Positions 12,480 through 25,330 of a DNA stretch of 64,000 bases are shown one piece after another (position 1 is the first letter of the stretch; the number at the start of each line of letters is the position of its first letter). The notes under the pieces were generated by a model. It did no database searches. It was not told the origin of the DNA and worked only from the letters and a program-made list of their open reading frames with translations. Made by a program: the position numbers and the translations under genes. Source of the stretch: Kuschelorhynchus macadamiae (taxonomy: Eukaryota > Arthropoda > Insecta > Coleoptera > Curculionidae). The stretch is taken from positions 338,794 to 402,793 of the forward strand of contig JAUTXW010002106.1 of NCBI GenBank assembly GCA_030620095.1. The letters run 5' to 3'.

Positions 12480-13610
12480 AATCTGGGCATATTCAAAGTA
12501 TGTACCCGATTGACTTAAAATTTTTGTTAAAAATTAAGAGTCATATGGGGATGTCCCCGTAACATTTTTATTAAAAATCCAATAATGCAAAACAAAATGG
12601 CGGCATAGTAAAATGTTAAAAAAATATTACTAAAAAAGTACTTGTCTAATTTATCTTAAATTTTTCAGCAAAATCTAGTATTATGTAGGAATGAACTGGT
12701 AAAATTTTTGTACGAATCCAAGATGGCGGGATAAAATGGTGCTTAATAAAATATTTAGAAACTCAGGCTGAAAAAACTACTTAAAAACTGATGTCAAATT
12801 GTGTGTCATAACTAATTGTGGTATAGAGATGAATTAGGAAACTGTGGTAATAATTCAAGATGGCGGAACAAAATGGCAGCCAAACAAATTTATACAGTTC
12901 GCGGCATAGCTTGAAAACTACTCATCAGATTGACTTCAAATTTTAGTCAAAAATTAAGGGTCATATAGGGATGACCTGGTAATATTTTGGTAAAAATGTA
13001 ATATGCCAGAATAAGATGCCGGCTTAGTGAAAGGTTAAAAAATTATTACTAAAAGAAACTAATTATCCAATTTACCTTACGTTTTACACAACATTCAAGT
13101 GTTACATAAGAACGAATTGATAACATTTTGATATAAATATAAGATAGCCAAACAAAATGGCCACTAATAAAATATTTAAAAACTCAGCCTGAACGAATTT
13201 AAGATGGCGAAGTACAATGGCGGTCAAATATTTTTTTTAAATCAACGTAAATAAATTTTATTAAATTAAATTTACATTTTGCAGAAAAATTAAATGTGAT
13301 ATAGGGATAAACTGGTACGAATTCAACACCACGTAACAAATTCGCGGTGTGTGTCAATGTAAAAACTATGTACTTAATTTATTTTAAATTATGCCCACAA
13401 ATCAAGTGGGGCATAGGTAGAAACTGGTAAAATATCCAGTAAAATAGATAGAAAATAGCGCAGAATAAAAATGTTTCAAAATTGGGACACACTTCACTAT
13501 TCCTAATAGAAGAAAATATTGATCGAGGGACGATCCGGGTCAAGGAAATTTTTTTTAAGTAGTACACAAAATAGCCAAAAAAGTATAAAATACTCGTTTC
13601 ATATGACATT
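12480..13610 (-). repeat. 'CGCCATTTTG' satellite-like repeat, locus 1
   Basis: A string of about 130-bp subunits, each with AAGATGGCGGAACAAAATGG-type boxes (minus-strand CGCCATTTTGTTCCGCCAT), followed by about 'actggtaa.attttggtacgaat'. The outer end (about 13470-13560) shares a TTGGG[T/A]CACACTTCACTATTCC block with loci at 15.4 and 55.4 kb. Non-coding. Confidence 0.75.
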
Positions 13611-14400
13611 TAATCTCACTCGAATGAATCGTGATATAAAATCATGTCTTATGAAACTGGTGTTTTAAGATACTATTTTATGGCATTAACTAAATTATGT
13701 TTTATAGAAAAGCATTACATAAAAAAGAAAAGGAGTTGATTCTGAAACAAAAAAAAAGTCAGACGAGCAGCAAACCGAGAGCGTTTAAGTGTCTCCTAGA
13801 TTAATTTAGTACAAACGGGGAGTCCGCATGGACCCAATTTAAGGTTGATTTTCCCCTAAGCTGAATTAATGCATACTGTGATCGGTAATCATCAATACCT
13901 TCCTAGAAAATATAAAATTCAAATAATGATCTGTTTAATCTAATAAAAATGTCTGAAGGTTAAAATAAATGAAGATATGTTGATCGTTTTAAGACAACAA
14001 TTTTCTTTAACAGGTGTGGTTTTCGTCGTGTAAAGCCGAAAACTAATGATTTTACGAGAAGCTGTTCCTCGCATTTACAAATTATAAAAATATGGAGTTC
14101 TTTCCCAACTAAACCTAGTAATATATACCGTTAACTAAAATTTGTATCTAATTAAATAAAATGTATGAATTTTCTCTCTCATAATCTAAAATTAAATGCC
14201 ATCAAATTCTGATCCATACTCTTTGGGAACTTCAATATAATTCATGCATTAAAACCTAATTTTGGGTCGGTTATCCGGAGGATAAATCTGGCTTTTAGCG
14301 AAAAAACTACGAAACTGCAAGGTATATAAACCTTTCTAGATTATACTGCGGCAAAAAAAACTGGACCCACTAGTACACAATAATTGCAGTGGGTCTGTTT
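13611..14400. other. AT-rich stretch, nothing recognised
   Basis: No recognisable protein or RNA; no clear repeat boundary. Confidence 0.45.
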
Positions 14401-14420
14401 TTGTCCTACAAAATACGACA

Positions 14421-14906
14421 GTGTTTCTGCGGGTTCCTTTCGTTATACTGGATCCCCATGGCCAATATGTGGAAGGTCCATCATACAACATTGGTGCATG
14501 GTGTTCTCAGAACAAGTATGCCAAACTAATTCAATGGAATACTCAACACAATATTAATATTAAGTTAAGTTTAAATATTCCAAGACATATCACATCTATT
14601 TTTCATCGTTCCTTCTCTTTCATAGCAGTCAAATTATATAACGTCCCGGATAAACTTAAAAAGTTATTTAACATGCATTCAAAGAATAAAACAGCGGTAT
14701 CTTAATATTTTTAACACTATTGTGCCTTCTTTCTTCTATTTATCGTTTATACCTTTCTGCTACCTAAACTATTTTTTTTAAATCTTTTTTGTCAGATAAT
14801 TTTGTACTCATTAGATTAGTTAAGAGTAGCAAATTGTAATGCTAAATTTCGCCTATATGTGTAACTGGTTTTTGAAGAGAACACGATTTATTATTATTAT
14901 TACTAT
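14421..14906 (+). mobile_element. LINE 3' end (5'-truncated)
   Basis: A short frame ends in HITSIFHRSFSFIAVKLYN then VPDKLKKL, matching the pattern seen at the C-terminus of many CR1/Jockey-like LINE ORF2 proteins (S.F..S....AIK.WN.LP..LK). It is followed by a 3' UTR and a short TTATTATTATTATTAC-like tail (about 14888-14905), typical of LINE ends. No RT motifs remain. Confidence 0.5.
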
Positions 14907-15385
14907 TAATATTAATTTTAAGAAGATCCTTCCCCACAAGAATCTAGAGAGGCAGTACCAATAATATAAGTGTGCTAACACACCAATTTGTTAAAAAAGG
15001 CAAAATTGCTTTAATTTCACAAAACAAAATGTTACTAAGGAAATCTTATTTGGAATCACATTTGAGACACCCCAAGAACTGTAAAACAGCGCGTCACGTT
15101 TTTTTATCTGCAATTTTTGTGCTGAAGTCGGGATTACTAGGTTTAAAAAAGACAATATACTTATAAGTTAAATTAAATATTAGGAATTTTCAACTTATTT
15201 CCCAAACCGAAAACTACAGAATATCGGAATAATCCACTCCGTATCTACGACTGAAAATTTCTGTATCCTGCAGAAAATCATTAGTCGAGTATTCGGAGGA
15301 TAAAACCTCAGGCAATTCGAATATAGCATTTTTTTAATTATACCTCTTTAAGAGCTTTAACTAGCTAACGTTTACATTGCTAGAT
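14907..15385. other. AT-rich stretch, nothing recognised
   Basis: A 64-codon frame near 14972-15166 has no recognisable similarity. Confidence 0.4.
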
Positions 15386-15868
15386 CCTTCGCAAGTAAAA
15401 AAATCGGTCACCCGGAACTTCCCTCGTTATGATTTTTTTCCATTTGTTAGGAATAGCGAAGTGTGACCCAATTTAGTTCAGTACATATTCACAGCATATA
15501 TGTGTTACATATACTGTCTTTTCATTTTTATTTGTTTCATCATACTAGATTCCTACCAATATTTTACCATTTTTTTTCTCCCTATGCCACACTTGACTTG
15601 GCATAGTTTAAAATAAATTCAATAAGTAGTTTTTACATTGACACACATTTTCCTACGTCATGTTGAATTCGTTTAAGATAATTTTTCTGCAAAATTTTAA
15701 GTCAGTTGAACAACATTTTTTTACGTTGATTTTTAAAAATTTTATTTAAAAGCCATTTTGTTTCGATATCTTAAATTGAAACCCATATTATCGAACCTCT
15801 TGTTATGTTAAAGTGTATTATTTGGGGTTAGGAGCCAGTAAAACAAAAACAAAAGCCCTTTTTTAAAT

Positions 15869-15908
15869 TGTCGACGTTTTGCAACTTTATTGTTGCATCG
15901 TCAAGACA
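15869..15908 (-). ncRNA. Hammerhead-like motif (best core match)
   Basis: Minus strand: helix I TGTC/GACA (4 perfect pairs); core TTGACGAT, which matches CTGANGA at six of seven positions; helix II GCAAC/GTTGC (5 perfect pairs) with loop AATAAA; then AAAACGTC in place of GAAACGTC. Two changes separate it from consensus (C3 and G12). Confidence 0.6.
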
Positions 15909-16125
15909 CAGATTTTATATCCTACATGAAACTCCATTTTATCAGTCTTTAGCTACTCCGTTGGTCTGCAGAAACATCCTAACCCCAAACAATACTCCAC
16001 TTTAACAACAAGAAGATCGTTAACGAAAACTATTTAGAAAGTTAATATCTGGGAAACATCTGCGAAATAACGGAATAGGTAAAGACTGATAATATGGGAT
16101 TCATGCAGAATATACAATCTATATG

Positions 16126-16165
16126 TGTCCTGAGAATGCAACAGTAAATTAGCCAAACGTCGACA
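16126..16165 (+). ncRNA. Hammerhead-like motif, degraded helix II
   Basis: Helix I TGTC/GACA kept; core CTGAGAAT retains C3; AAACGTC kept; helix II mostly lost. It is homologous to 15869-15908. Confidence 0.45.
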
Positions 16166-16340
16166 ATTTAAAAAAGACTTATTTTTTTTACTGGATCCTA
16201 ATCACAAATTATACACCACTCTAACATAAAAACAAAAGGATCGTTAACGAAAACCATTTAGAAATTTAATATCTGCGGACCAACGTAGTAGGTAAAGACT
16301 GATAATATGGGTTTCATGCAGAATACAGGATCTTAATATG

Positions 16341-16376
16341 TGTTTTGCGGATGCACAAATTAAGTTCCGAAACGTC
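16341..16376 (+). ncRNA. Hammerhead-like remnant
   Basis: Third homologue. It keeps GAAACGTC, including G12, which is lost in the first copy; helix I and the core are eroded. Confidence 0.3.
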
Positions 16377-17130
16377 ATTCCCAAATATTTTTTAACATTG
16401 TTCCGCCATATTGGATCTTTACCAATATATTACCAGGTCATCCCCGTACGATCCTTAATTTTTAGTCAAAATTTGAAGTCAATCGGGTAAGTAGTATTTA
16501 ATTTATGTCGCGAACTGACATACAGACTGACAGATGGACCGGCGGAATTGATAAAACATGTTTTTTAGCATCTTGGGGCACTAAAACGTGAAGATATGTA
16601 AAACCTGAGAGGGTGATTTTTTCACGATAGCAAAAATTTTATTTGGCCGCAATTTTGTGCCTCCATCTTGAATTACTAACACAGTTTCACTAGTTGAGCC
16701 CTATACCACAATTAGTTATGGCACACAATTTGAAATCATTAAGTAGTATTTCAGGCTAAATTTTTAAATATTTAATTATACCGCCATTTTGTTGCGCTAC
16801 CCTGGATTCGTACCAAAATGTTACCAGTTGGTTCCAACATAATACTTGATATTTTTTGCAAACTTTGAGATACATTGGATGAGTAGTTTTTAATAATAAT
16901 TTTTCCAACATATCACTAAGCCGCCGTTTTGTTTCGCCATATTGAATTTTTACCAAAATCTTACCAGCCCATCCCCATGTGACTCTTTTTGCCAAAATTT
17001 GAAGTTGACAGACGGACCGACGGAGTTGAAAAAAGATATTTTTTGACATCTAGCGACGTTAAAATGTAAAGATGTGTAAAACTGGTGACTTCACGATTAC
17101 TATATTTCCCTTTTACGAGGGAAGTAAAAA

Positions 17131-17471
17131 AGCAAAAAAATTATTTTTTTCCAATACCTTTAAATATATTTTAGATAGACCATGTTATTATGGTCCTCGT
17201 GATATTTTTTCTAAATATTTTTTTTGAGACAAATCGATCAAAAACTATAGTTACTTGTCTACCACTGACATCTCCTGTCAAGAGAAAAAGACAAACATTG
17301 TGAAAGCGTCGGGGGACTAATTTACAATAAGCTCACCAAAAGACCTATTGTTTTTTGACATTTAAAAAATGAGTGTAAAAAGAAAAATTCCTGGCTACAT
17401 ACTATGTGTAATTAATTTTTATCTATAAACATTCCAAAATATAGAAAATATTTTTTGAATTTTATTTGTCT
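17131..17471. other. AT-rich stretch, nothing recognised
   Basis: No feature seen. Confidence 0.4.
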
Positions 17472-17636
17472 AAAATCTATTCAAATTCAAAATATAGTGC
17501 ATTTAAACAAAAGTTATTATAGTGCATGTAAACAAAAGTAATACGCCTTTAAATAAAGGTGGCCGATTATAATAAGTGTTTAACAAACTTTTAAAGACGT
17601 ACTCATCTTGAATTTGAATAGACTTTAATATTTTTA
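17472..17636. mobile_element. Small MITE-like element
   Basis: About 165 bp bounded by inverted repeats of about 20 bp containing TCTATTCAAATTCAA (17475) and its complement TTGAATTTGAATAGA (17619). No coding capacity. Confidence 0.5.
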
Positions 17637-18081
17637 TGGCTTCATATTAGTCGAGGCATCTTAGGAAAAGACCTCGAACTCCGATGCTTCGATCTGAATA
17701 CAATCAACGGGGATCTCTTTTTAAATAAAATATTTTAAAGTTCAAAAAAATTTGTCCGCTTTTCGCTAAAAAATTGTTTGTTGATAAACCAACGATAAAA
17801 ACGAGATTATAAAGTTTTTCGGACAAAAAAGTCTTAGATTTTGATTAAAAGATTAACCACGTATAGGAAGAAATTATTATTAAAGTTATAATAAAATAGC
17901 AACAAATTGACCACTCACTAGCAAGAAAATAGCAACAAAAATAAAAAAATATTTTTATCTATGAAATAATTATATATAAATTAGTAACAATTATAAAACA
18001 CGTCGGCATTTCTGAATTAGCATCAAACCAAAATGAAACAAAGCTTTTAAGGATGAGCTCATTATGTAAACAGGGTAAGGC

Positions 18082-18295
18082 ACTTACATACCCATCGATC
18101 TACAGCTACTTAAGGGATTTTTTTTTAAATATATTTTGGACGATATATATGGATCAGATAGAGCTACAATTTTAATTTGAATATAGACACTCTATATACA
18201 AATTAAAATTGTAGCTCTATCTGATCCATATATATCGTCCAAGATATATTTAAAAAAAATCCCTTAAGTAGCTAGAGATCGATGGGTATGTAAGT
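18082..18295. repeat. Near-perfect long inverted repeat (97-bp arms)
   Basis: Arms 18082-18179 and 18199-18295 are almost exact complements around a 19-bp spacer. RNA from either strand would form one long hairpin. It could be a foldback element or a small-RNA precursor; no coding sequence. Confidence 0.9.
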
Positions 18296-19190
18296 CACGA
18301 AAAAAAATTTTGAACATAAAATGTACCTTTTTTAATTTTTGACTTTATGGCAGATTTGAATTCTGTATTAAAATTTGGGTCAAATTAATTAAGGGTTACC
18401 TATACCTAAATAATAGAGTTTTTACAATGTTTTTTTTTTTGAAAATATCGATGTCTTTTTAAGAATAAATGATACTGAAAATAATTATCGTAATTAACTG
18501 AATAATAAAGTGTAATTTTTCTATTATTTATCTGTATTAAGGTCTCCTGTCATTTTTCAATTAGTAATATCTTAATTATTCTAAAAGACTCTCAGTATAT
18601 TTCTCTATCTGGAGAAAATATATTAACTTCCCTATCAAACTACATTAGTGTTTCATATACCTAAATGTAATAGTTCTAATTGCGTCTTTCTAGGTGCGTG
18701 TAGTGGTACCGCCTATTAAATTACGTGCCTCATTATTATGAATAAGCTCATCCTGTGTACAATGACTTAATATAAGCACTTAATTATCTACCAACATGTA
18801 TTAGGTTTACCTGTGTTTTACTTTTTCAGCAAATGCACATTTAATATGAATTTTCAATAATTATATTTGATATTAAGTTGTCCTAAGGTCCTAGTCCGTG
18901 GTGGTACATTTATGGGTTTAGATTAATCAACAGCATAAAAAAAGAAGCCACGTACAGCAATTTTTGTCCATGATAACTAGCGAATTTATCAAAATTAAAG
19001 TCCCCAAAAACCTCCTTACGGGCTTTGAAATATTGCCCATTAGGCTCTTCCTGCTTATCGCATTCAAATTCGAGCATCGTAACCGGCGTTCGAGGTTTTA
19101 CAATTTTTAGATACATGGTGTCTGAACTAAATATACTATTTTTTAAATAAATGTTTATCCACTTTGTTGGTATGGCATTATCTTCCTTAC
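18296..19190. other. AT-rich stretch; one unrecognised short frame
   Basis: A 68-codon minus frame (19116-18910), with TMLEFECDKQEEPNGQYFK, is less AT-biased than its surroundings. I do not recognise it, and nothing nearby supports a gene. Confidence 0.35.
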
Positions 19191-19191
19191 A

Positions 19192-19495
19192 AGTGGCGGA
19201 CTAAGGGGGGAGGGCAGTCTACCCCGGGCCCGCAATTTAGGCGAGCCAAGTCAAATGAATAAAATAAAATTCTAGGCATTTAATAAACATGTTCGAAGAT
19301 TGTGTTATGAAAATTGATAAGTTCAACAAAAACTCTTTTATAAAAAAAGCAGAAACGACGAAATTGTTTGTTTTCTTAGATTTATTTTTCTGCAAGGAAA
19401 AACTAGTATTGACAAGAAAAAGTATATTCAGGAGTTGCAATAATTTGAATTTCAATTTTGTGGGGTTTAGGGACGCCAAAATGTTGCTCTAATGA
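19192..19495 (+). mobile_element. hAT-like terminus or MITE (weak)
   Basis: Starts AAGTGGCGGACTAAGGGGGG and soon reaches CCCCGGGCCCG, a GC-rich start typical of hAT-type insertions in arthropods (CAGTGGCGGA...). The other end was not found; the downstream part holds only short frames. Confidence 0.4.
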
Positions 19496-21614
19496 CAGGA
19501 ATAACTTGTGGAATTGAGAAAAAATCCAAAATATTGTGCAAATCAAGCCTTTGCGGCATTTGCACTTTCGCATTCGTTTCTTCTATAGTTGTGTGTGCCG
19601 GTACAAGATAAAATGAAAGGCCTATTGAGTCTTCTTATTTCTACCTATAGATAATACTTAAATATGTATTGTAAAATATCAGAAGCAAACAGATAGTAAA
19701 CATGTAAGTACAAATTTAAACACGACTAACAATGAACGGAATCAGTGACAATAAAAAAAGTTTTGTCGCAAAAATACGACGTTTATGAAATTCAAAATTC
19801 TCTGCATTTACTTTCCCCCGTACCAGCAAAATTGCAAAAAAACTATTGATATTTATTCGTAGTCACTATTCCATTTATCAGGTTTAGGTACCGTGTCCAA
19901 CTGTGTCATTTAATGTTGTGTGCCACGTCAAAATGTATTAAAAATTATTTATTATATCAATTTTAAAGAAAGGCCAAGTTTCACCTCTATATCAGACCTG
20001 TAATATAGCAGTAACTATACAATACAATTTTAATAGCCCCCTCAGATCTTATTTCCTAAAATGCTCCAAGTTTTATTTTTATTCATATATACAGTTTTTA
20101 CAATAAAAACTAAAACACGTGCTCATCTAAAGCACTTTAATTCCCCCTACACCCAAAATACAATAATATATAGTATATGAGTTAAAACATATGTTCACAC
20201 TGCTTGCCTAAAAATTAAACTCTTGCAATCCCTTAAAATATTAACAAGCCTCCTGGCTTTCTGCTTCCCGAAAAAACAGATCTTTATGGGAGATACCCAA
20301 AGCCCTTTATAAAAATTATTTTTGTGAAAATAAAAATAGTAATCATTTAATTTGTGTATTCAAATGTCTGTATGATCTTTGCTGTATTCTTTTTTCATCT
20401 ACTTGCGTGATATAAAAATATCTTCCGTTTTCGGTAAGGTATAAGAAGGGGAAATTTATGTAGTATTTTTTCTAAAGATATAGATTATATTAGATTGCCT
20501 TATAGGAGCAAACCTCTCTCTCGACTAACACAGCACATTTATTTAAATTTGTTCCAGAAACAACAGTAAGATAGGTGCAAGACTTGATGCATTAGGGCAA
20601 ATGAAGTCGACTGTTCTTCCAAGACTCCAAGCTGTATCAGAGGGCAGATATTACTGGAGAAAAGGAAAATTGATACAGGTTTAAAGACTTCTCCATCTAC
20701 CCGCGAGTTGTTAGCTACATTAAGTAGAGGCAAAGCAATAGATAACTTAATTTTTGAGGAGATTAAATCTTTTACAGGCTCTATATAATTTTTTGTAACA
20801 AAAAATATATAAACTAACAGATTTAAAGTGGTGGATCGTAAAAAAAAAATGTTTTAATAATCATTTATCAACCACGTTAGCAGCTTTAAGCAGCAGTAAG
20901 AAAACATTTAAATTTCCAATTTGCAATCAATTATGCGGCGGCTTGTGGGAAAATTAGAATCCTTCTAAATTGTTGTTTTAAAAAAAAACTATACTCAAAG
21001 ATGTATACGTAAGCCAAGAATATACCCTGCACAGACGTCTGTAAAACAGAAGGAATTCTGTTCGAATATAAACGTTTTAAAGAAAAATGCCTGGAAATTG
21101 GACAATGCTCTAATCAAATTTTTATATAAACATTTACAGGTACAAAACTTTACGTAATAATAACGAAAACAGCTGAATATATTTTAAAAAATATTACCAA
21201 GGTATTTTCAGAGATAAATTAATCCTAAAAAGGTGTATCTTTCTGTTCGTATGTTTATTTGCATTTGCTTGTTACGCTTTCACTTCGTAAAAAAAAGTAG
21301 GATGCTATCAAAACAGGAGGCCCAAAATGAAATACCGCCCCAGATCTCGAATATTCTTAGTGCTCCATTGCATATGGGACCTAAACCAACAGTATGATAT
21401 TGAAAACCTTGCTTTGTTTATGCGATAGATAATCATAACCTTTGATTATCTTGTTGTTTATTACTTTCCCGAATTTATCAAAAATCTCATAATCATAATC
21501 ATATCACATATGGTATTATTGAAAAGCTTAAAATGTCTACTTTTTTTAGAATAGAATTTTAAATATCTCTTACGACTGTTGAAGTGAAACTTTTTATTCA
21601 AATAGCTCCTATTT
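19496..21614. other. AT-rich stretch, nothing recognised
   Basis: No gene or clear repeat seen; several short unrelated frames only. Confidence 0.45.
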
Positions 21615-21787
21615 TTGTTAATATATTTTTTTGACGTTACACCAACGTTACAACAAGAATACCATGATCCTCATCTAATCCGTTCAGTCATTTCATTGCC
21701 CCTGCAGGACATGTTCCAGGCAGGGATCATGGTATCCTTATTGTGACGTTGCACGTTGGTGTAACGTGAAACAAAAATATATCAACA
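21615..21787. mobile_element. MITE-like element with long TIRs
   Basis: Starts ACGTTACACCAACGT (21634) and ends ACGTTGGTGTAACGT (21753-21767). The inverted similarity continues inward to ATACCATGATC/GATCATGGTAT and outward through AT-rich flanks. Internal sequence is about 50 bp; no coding capacity. Confidence 0.65.
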
Positions 21788-24340
21788 TTATTTTTTAAAA
21801 CAAAATTCAGGAATCAATGGTATGCCGGTCGTGGTAATAGCCAGCGGAGTAGTTGTTTCTGTGATTCCATTTTAAGCTTCTTTCTATTAGGGAAGGTATT
21901 TTTTCCGGATGTCTTATATATGAAATCAAAAAAGAATTCATGATATTTTCATTCATTATACGAAGCATCGTATTTTGTGTACGAAGAGAAAACTCATTCT
22001 CAAAGTCATCTTCTAAATTGAATGAAAATGGGAGAAAGCTATACGTGGGCCACCGTCTAAGCACAGTGTCTAAATAAAAAAAAATTATCGCATATTGTAG
22101 CCACGGATTCAAATTTTCACTTTCAAATTCGTTTTTTTTTATATTTCTGGTGGAAACATTACTATTTGGCCCAAGGACATGTCGACAATTTTTAGATTTC
22201 TACTTTACATAAGAGGGAGAAAATTAACTATAAATCCGATCGATTTATCTCAGAAATTATCATTTTTAGAAAAAAAATTATTAAGACCATTTCTCTACAG
22301 GATATCCTGACCTTAATTTTTTTAAATTTACATAATTGCTCTATCTAAAATATATCAGCAAAAAACGAATTTTCGCATCTTTTTGTATTTTTTTAACTTG
22401 CGGAGGGTCCAGCAATGTAAAATTCGCCTTTCTAATTTTCTTGATTAAGGTCCGGCCTAAACAATGGTTCTGCATCCTGGACTACATTATATTTTTAGGT
22501 GGAAATCTTTCAAATGAAACCGTTTCTTTAAAATACATTTACTTTTACTAGTGGAGCAGTCATTAATAAATATTATCAAAACTTACTTGATACACCATAC
22601 ATTTTCAAAAGAAATAGTTAAGTAAAAAGAAAAAAATAATAAAAAAATAAGAAAATTCAGTAAATATGAAATATTGTTTTCCCATCCAATTTAAAAACTC
22701 ACCTTTGTAATACAACATATTAAATAAATCTATTTAAGTTAAACAAAAGATACCTATTTGCTTTTGTTGCATTTAAAATATATCATTATTATATAAAACC
22801 TTTAAAAGAGTTTAAGAATGCTTGCATTTGCTATAGTCAACAAAAACTTCAGGTAATATATAAATACCTGCAGACAAAACATTTTTACCATAATGATTTA
22901 AAATGTAAATAAGAAGAATTTTATGTAAACAAAATAGTACATAAAATTTACGTTACGTAGAGAGACATTAACCGTGGAGTTGTCGGACTTTCTTGTCATA
23001 CCCCAAACGCGTGTCGCGCCAGACTGGAGCACGACTTCAGCGGGGATCCAGTCAAGTGTGCCTTGTAACGCGCAGAACTTTTTGAATAAGGCGTTTATTG
23101 CGAACTATAAATATGGGATGCATTAGGCATCATTAGCGGCACCATAAGCGGCTTGTGCATAATTACAAGCCGTCTCTTGACAAATTATAAAACGAAAAAT
23201 CACTTGTTTTACTTTATGTTTGGAGGCGAGATGAACAATTATCTAAAAATATTTTACGTTTAAATAATATTTTACTGCTGAGAAAACTAAGTTTTAATGA
23301 ATAATTTAAAAATGCATACAGTTTTTCATTTTTAGATATATCACGAGTCTGAAGTCTGAAGCCTGTCAAATGTACTGTTACATTATCCCACGGTTGCAGT
23401 TATGACTCGTTTTACTAGTAACTCGTGGTAATGTAATGAAATCAAAAAATCTCGTCTCGAAAATCGAAACAAGAGTTTCCCTTATTTCTTGTGTGGCTTA
23501 CATCTAGCATACAATTTTCTCGTCTCGTCTAGCGAGAACCGCACCTGTGGATTTTGTGCAAGGTGTGGTTATTGGTAAACTTACATACTAAAAGCGCACC
23601 TGCCCTTAAATATTTTAACCTCAGTCTATTCCCAATACATTACTTTAAATATAAGAAACAAATATAGCAAAATTCGTTTGTCGTTCTACAAACCCCTTAA
23701 TTCGAGGTGTTCAAAACCAAAGTTAAATTCTTTCTTAGGAGTGAAATAAAACATAAAATACTTCGAGAATTTAAGGATTACAGTCCTATTTCTCAACTAA
23801 ACAGGTACAAATTAAAGCCGAACTAGGTTAAACGGTAACACAAAAAAAACATAAGAAAAGTAAAATTTTATGGGATATTTTTATAGGATGTTTAGAAAAT
23901 TTTCTTGAAAATTAATTAGTAACATTGAAAATTTAATACTTTGCATAAAAATGAAAAAAGTAAAGTACAAGAATGTTTAACTTGTCAATTATAAAAATAT
24001 ATATTTCTTAGTGCCAAGGTAACTATTATCCTAATTTTTTTCGTAACAGTCTTTACTGTAAGATGATGCAAAACAAATTGCGTGTTAAGCCTTAGAACAA
24101 TTTCTACCATCACAAACAAACCGATTTTGGCTTTTGATTTTACACTCTTCTACTACTATAGTATTTTAAAATAAAAAACCATTTTTTATAGTATTCATAT
24201 ATTTTTTCATGCATTGAATTATTTGTTATTTTAGGGGTGTTATTAACTAAACTAAGTAGCTGTTTCTCTCGATTTTTTTTATTCAGTGTTGATCATTTCA
24301 AGCGAGGGTTTTTTTCTATTTAATTTTTTACTCCTCTCCG
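21788..24340. other. No recognised gene; one GC-richer patch
   Basis: 22960-23200 is noticeably GC-richer (GTGTCGCGCCAGACTGG, AGCGGCACCATAAGCGG) with a TATAAATA string at about 23105. No frame or RNA is recognised. It could be a conserved regulatory element or a repeat fragment. Confidence 0.3.
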
Positions 24341-24480
24341 ATCTCCATTCATATATTAAAATATTATTCAACCATAAAATAGAAAACAGCTAGTTAAGTA
24401 AATGATAAATTTAATACATACAAAATATTAATTTATTTTAATTAAATAATTAATAATATTTTAATATATGAATGGAGATC
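24341..24480. mobile_element. 140-bp MITE with perfect 29-bp TIRs
   Basis: The end GATCTCCATTCATATATTAA (24341) is matched by its exact complement ending at 24480, over 29 bp. Interior is AT-rich, no coding. Confidence 0.75.
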
Positions 24481-24584
24481 TAAGAGAGAACTTGCACGAA
24501 GGTTTCACATAGTTATAATAAATATGTTATCTCCTTTCCTTCTTAGTTTGCTAGTTGGTTCTACGTAGGTAATTTTTGTGTTTT

Positions 24585-25330
24585 TTTACACCCCTCGTAA
24601 AAGGGAAAAATTCTAATTTGATGCCTCTCCCACAAGGTTGTAACAGATCTTTACGTTCCTAGATTCCAAAAAACATATTGTTTCGACCTGTCAGTCTGTT
24701 CGTGGCTTAGCACAAAAGTTACTTCCTCCATGAACTTCAAATTTTGGCCAAAAATTAAGGGTCATATGGGAATGACTTGGTTACATTTTAAAATATTCAA
24801 TACGGGAACCTTGTGAAATGTTAAAAAAATTGTTACTAAAAAGCTAATTATTCAATTTACCTCAAATTATTCAAAAACCAGGTGTTACACTGAAATCAAC
24901 TGGTAACATTTTCTTATGATTCTAAGATAAATATAAAAAAATAATAAACTATTTAGAAAAATCAGCCTGAAAAAACTACTACATTTTAAATTTTGTGCAA
25001 ACGTAAAAATTATTATATGAATTCAGATGGCGGTCTTAAAAAAATCAATGTAAAAATGACGTATTCCATTTATTTTAAATTACGCCCAAAAACGAAAGGT
25101 GACAGATGAAGACACTTTTAAAATATTGGTACGAATTCAATATGGTGGAGCAAAATGGTGTCGAATAAAAAGACATTTAATGTATATGTCTTACAAATGA
25201 CTATAACATTTCTAATAAAAGGAAATGTTCATAACGATGGAAGTATCAGATAAAGAATATCTGCCGAATTTTTATTATATATTAAAAAAAAAGTTATTTT
25301 TTCTTCAGTTTCGCCAGCACACCTGGCTAA
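24585..25330 (-). repeat. 'CGCCATTTTG' repeat, locus 3 (diverged)
   Basis: Begins CCCTCGTAAAAGGGAA (the inverted hairpin end), then a heptad of features shared with other loci: TCTTTACG, 'gacctgtcagtctgttcg', 'aattaagggtcatatggg' and GATGGCGG. The far end (25190-25310) resembles the outer block of locus 1. Confidence 0.65.

Larger units (their letters stand above)
15826..16380. mobile_element. Three copies of a ribozyme-like retroelement tail (one inverted, two direct)
   Basis: A minus-oriented copy (about 15826-15975), a plus copy (about 16050-16225) and a shorter plus copy (about 16280-16380) share AAAGACTGATAATATGGG-, CATGCAGAAT- and (A)AACGTCGACAATTT-type sequence. The first two copies are head to head. 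No protein is encoded. The element sits inside the repeat of locus 2, so it is younger than that repeat. The autonomous partner is not identified. Confidence 0.65.
15386..17130 (+). repeat. 'CGCCATTTTG' repeat, locus 2, with an insertion
   Basis: Plus-oriented copy of the family. It starts with the block resembling 13.5 and 55.4 kb and ends at 17104-17125 with CTTCCC..ACGAGGGAAG, a short hairpin found at other copies' ends. Several CGCCATTTTGTTCCGCCAT subunits are visible (15755, 16400, 16780, 16925). The 15826-16380 segment is a separate insertion. Confidence 0.75.
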
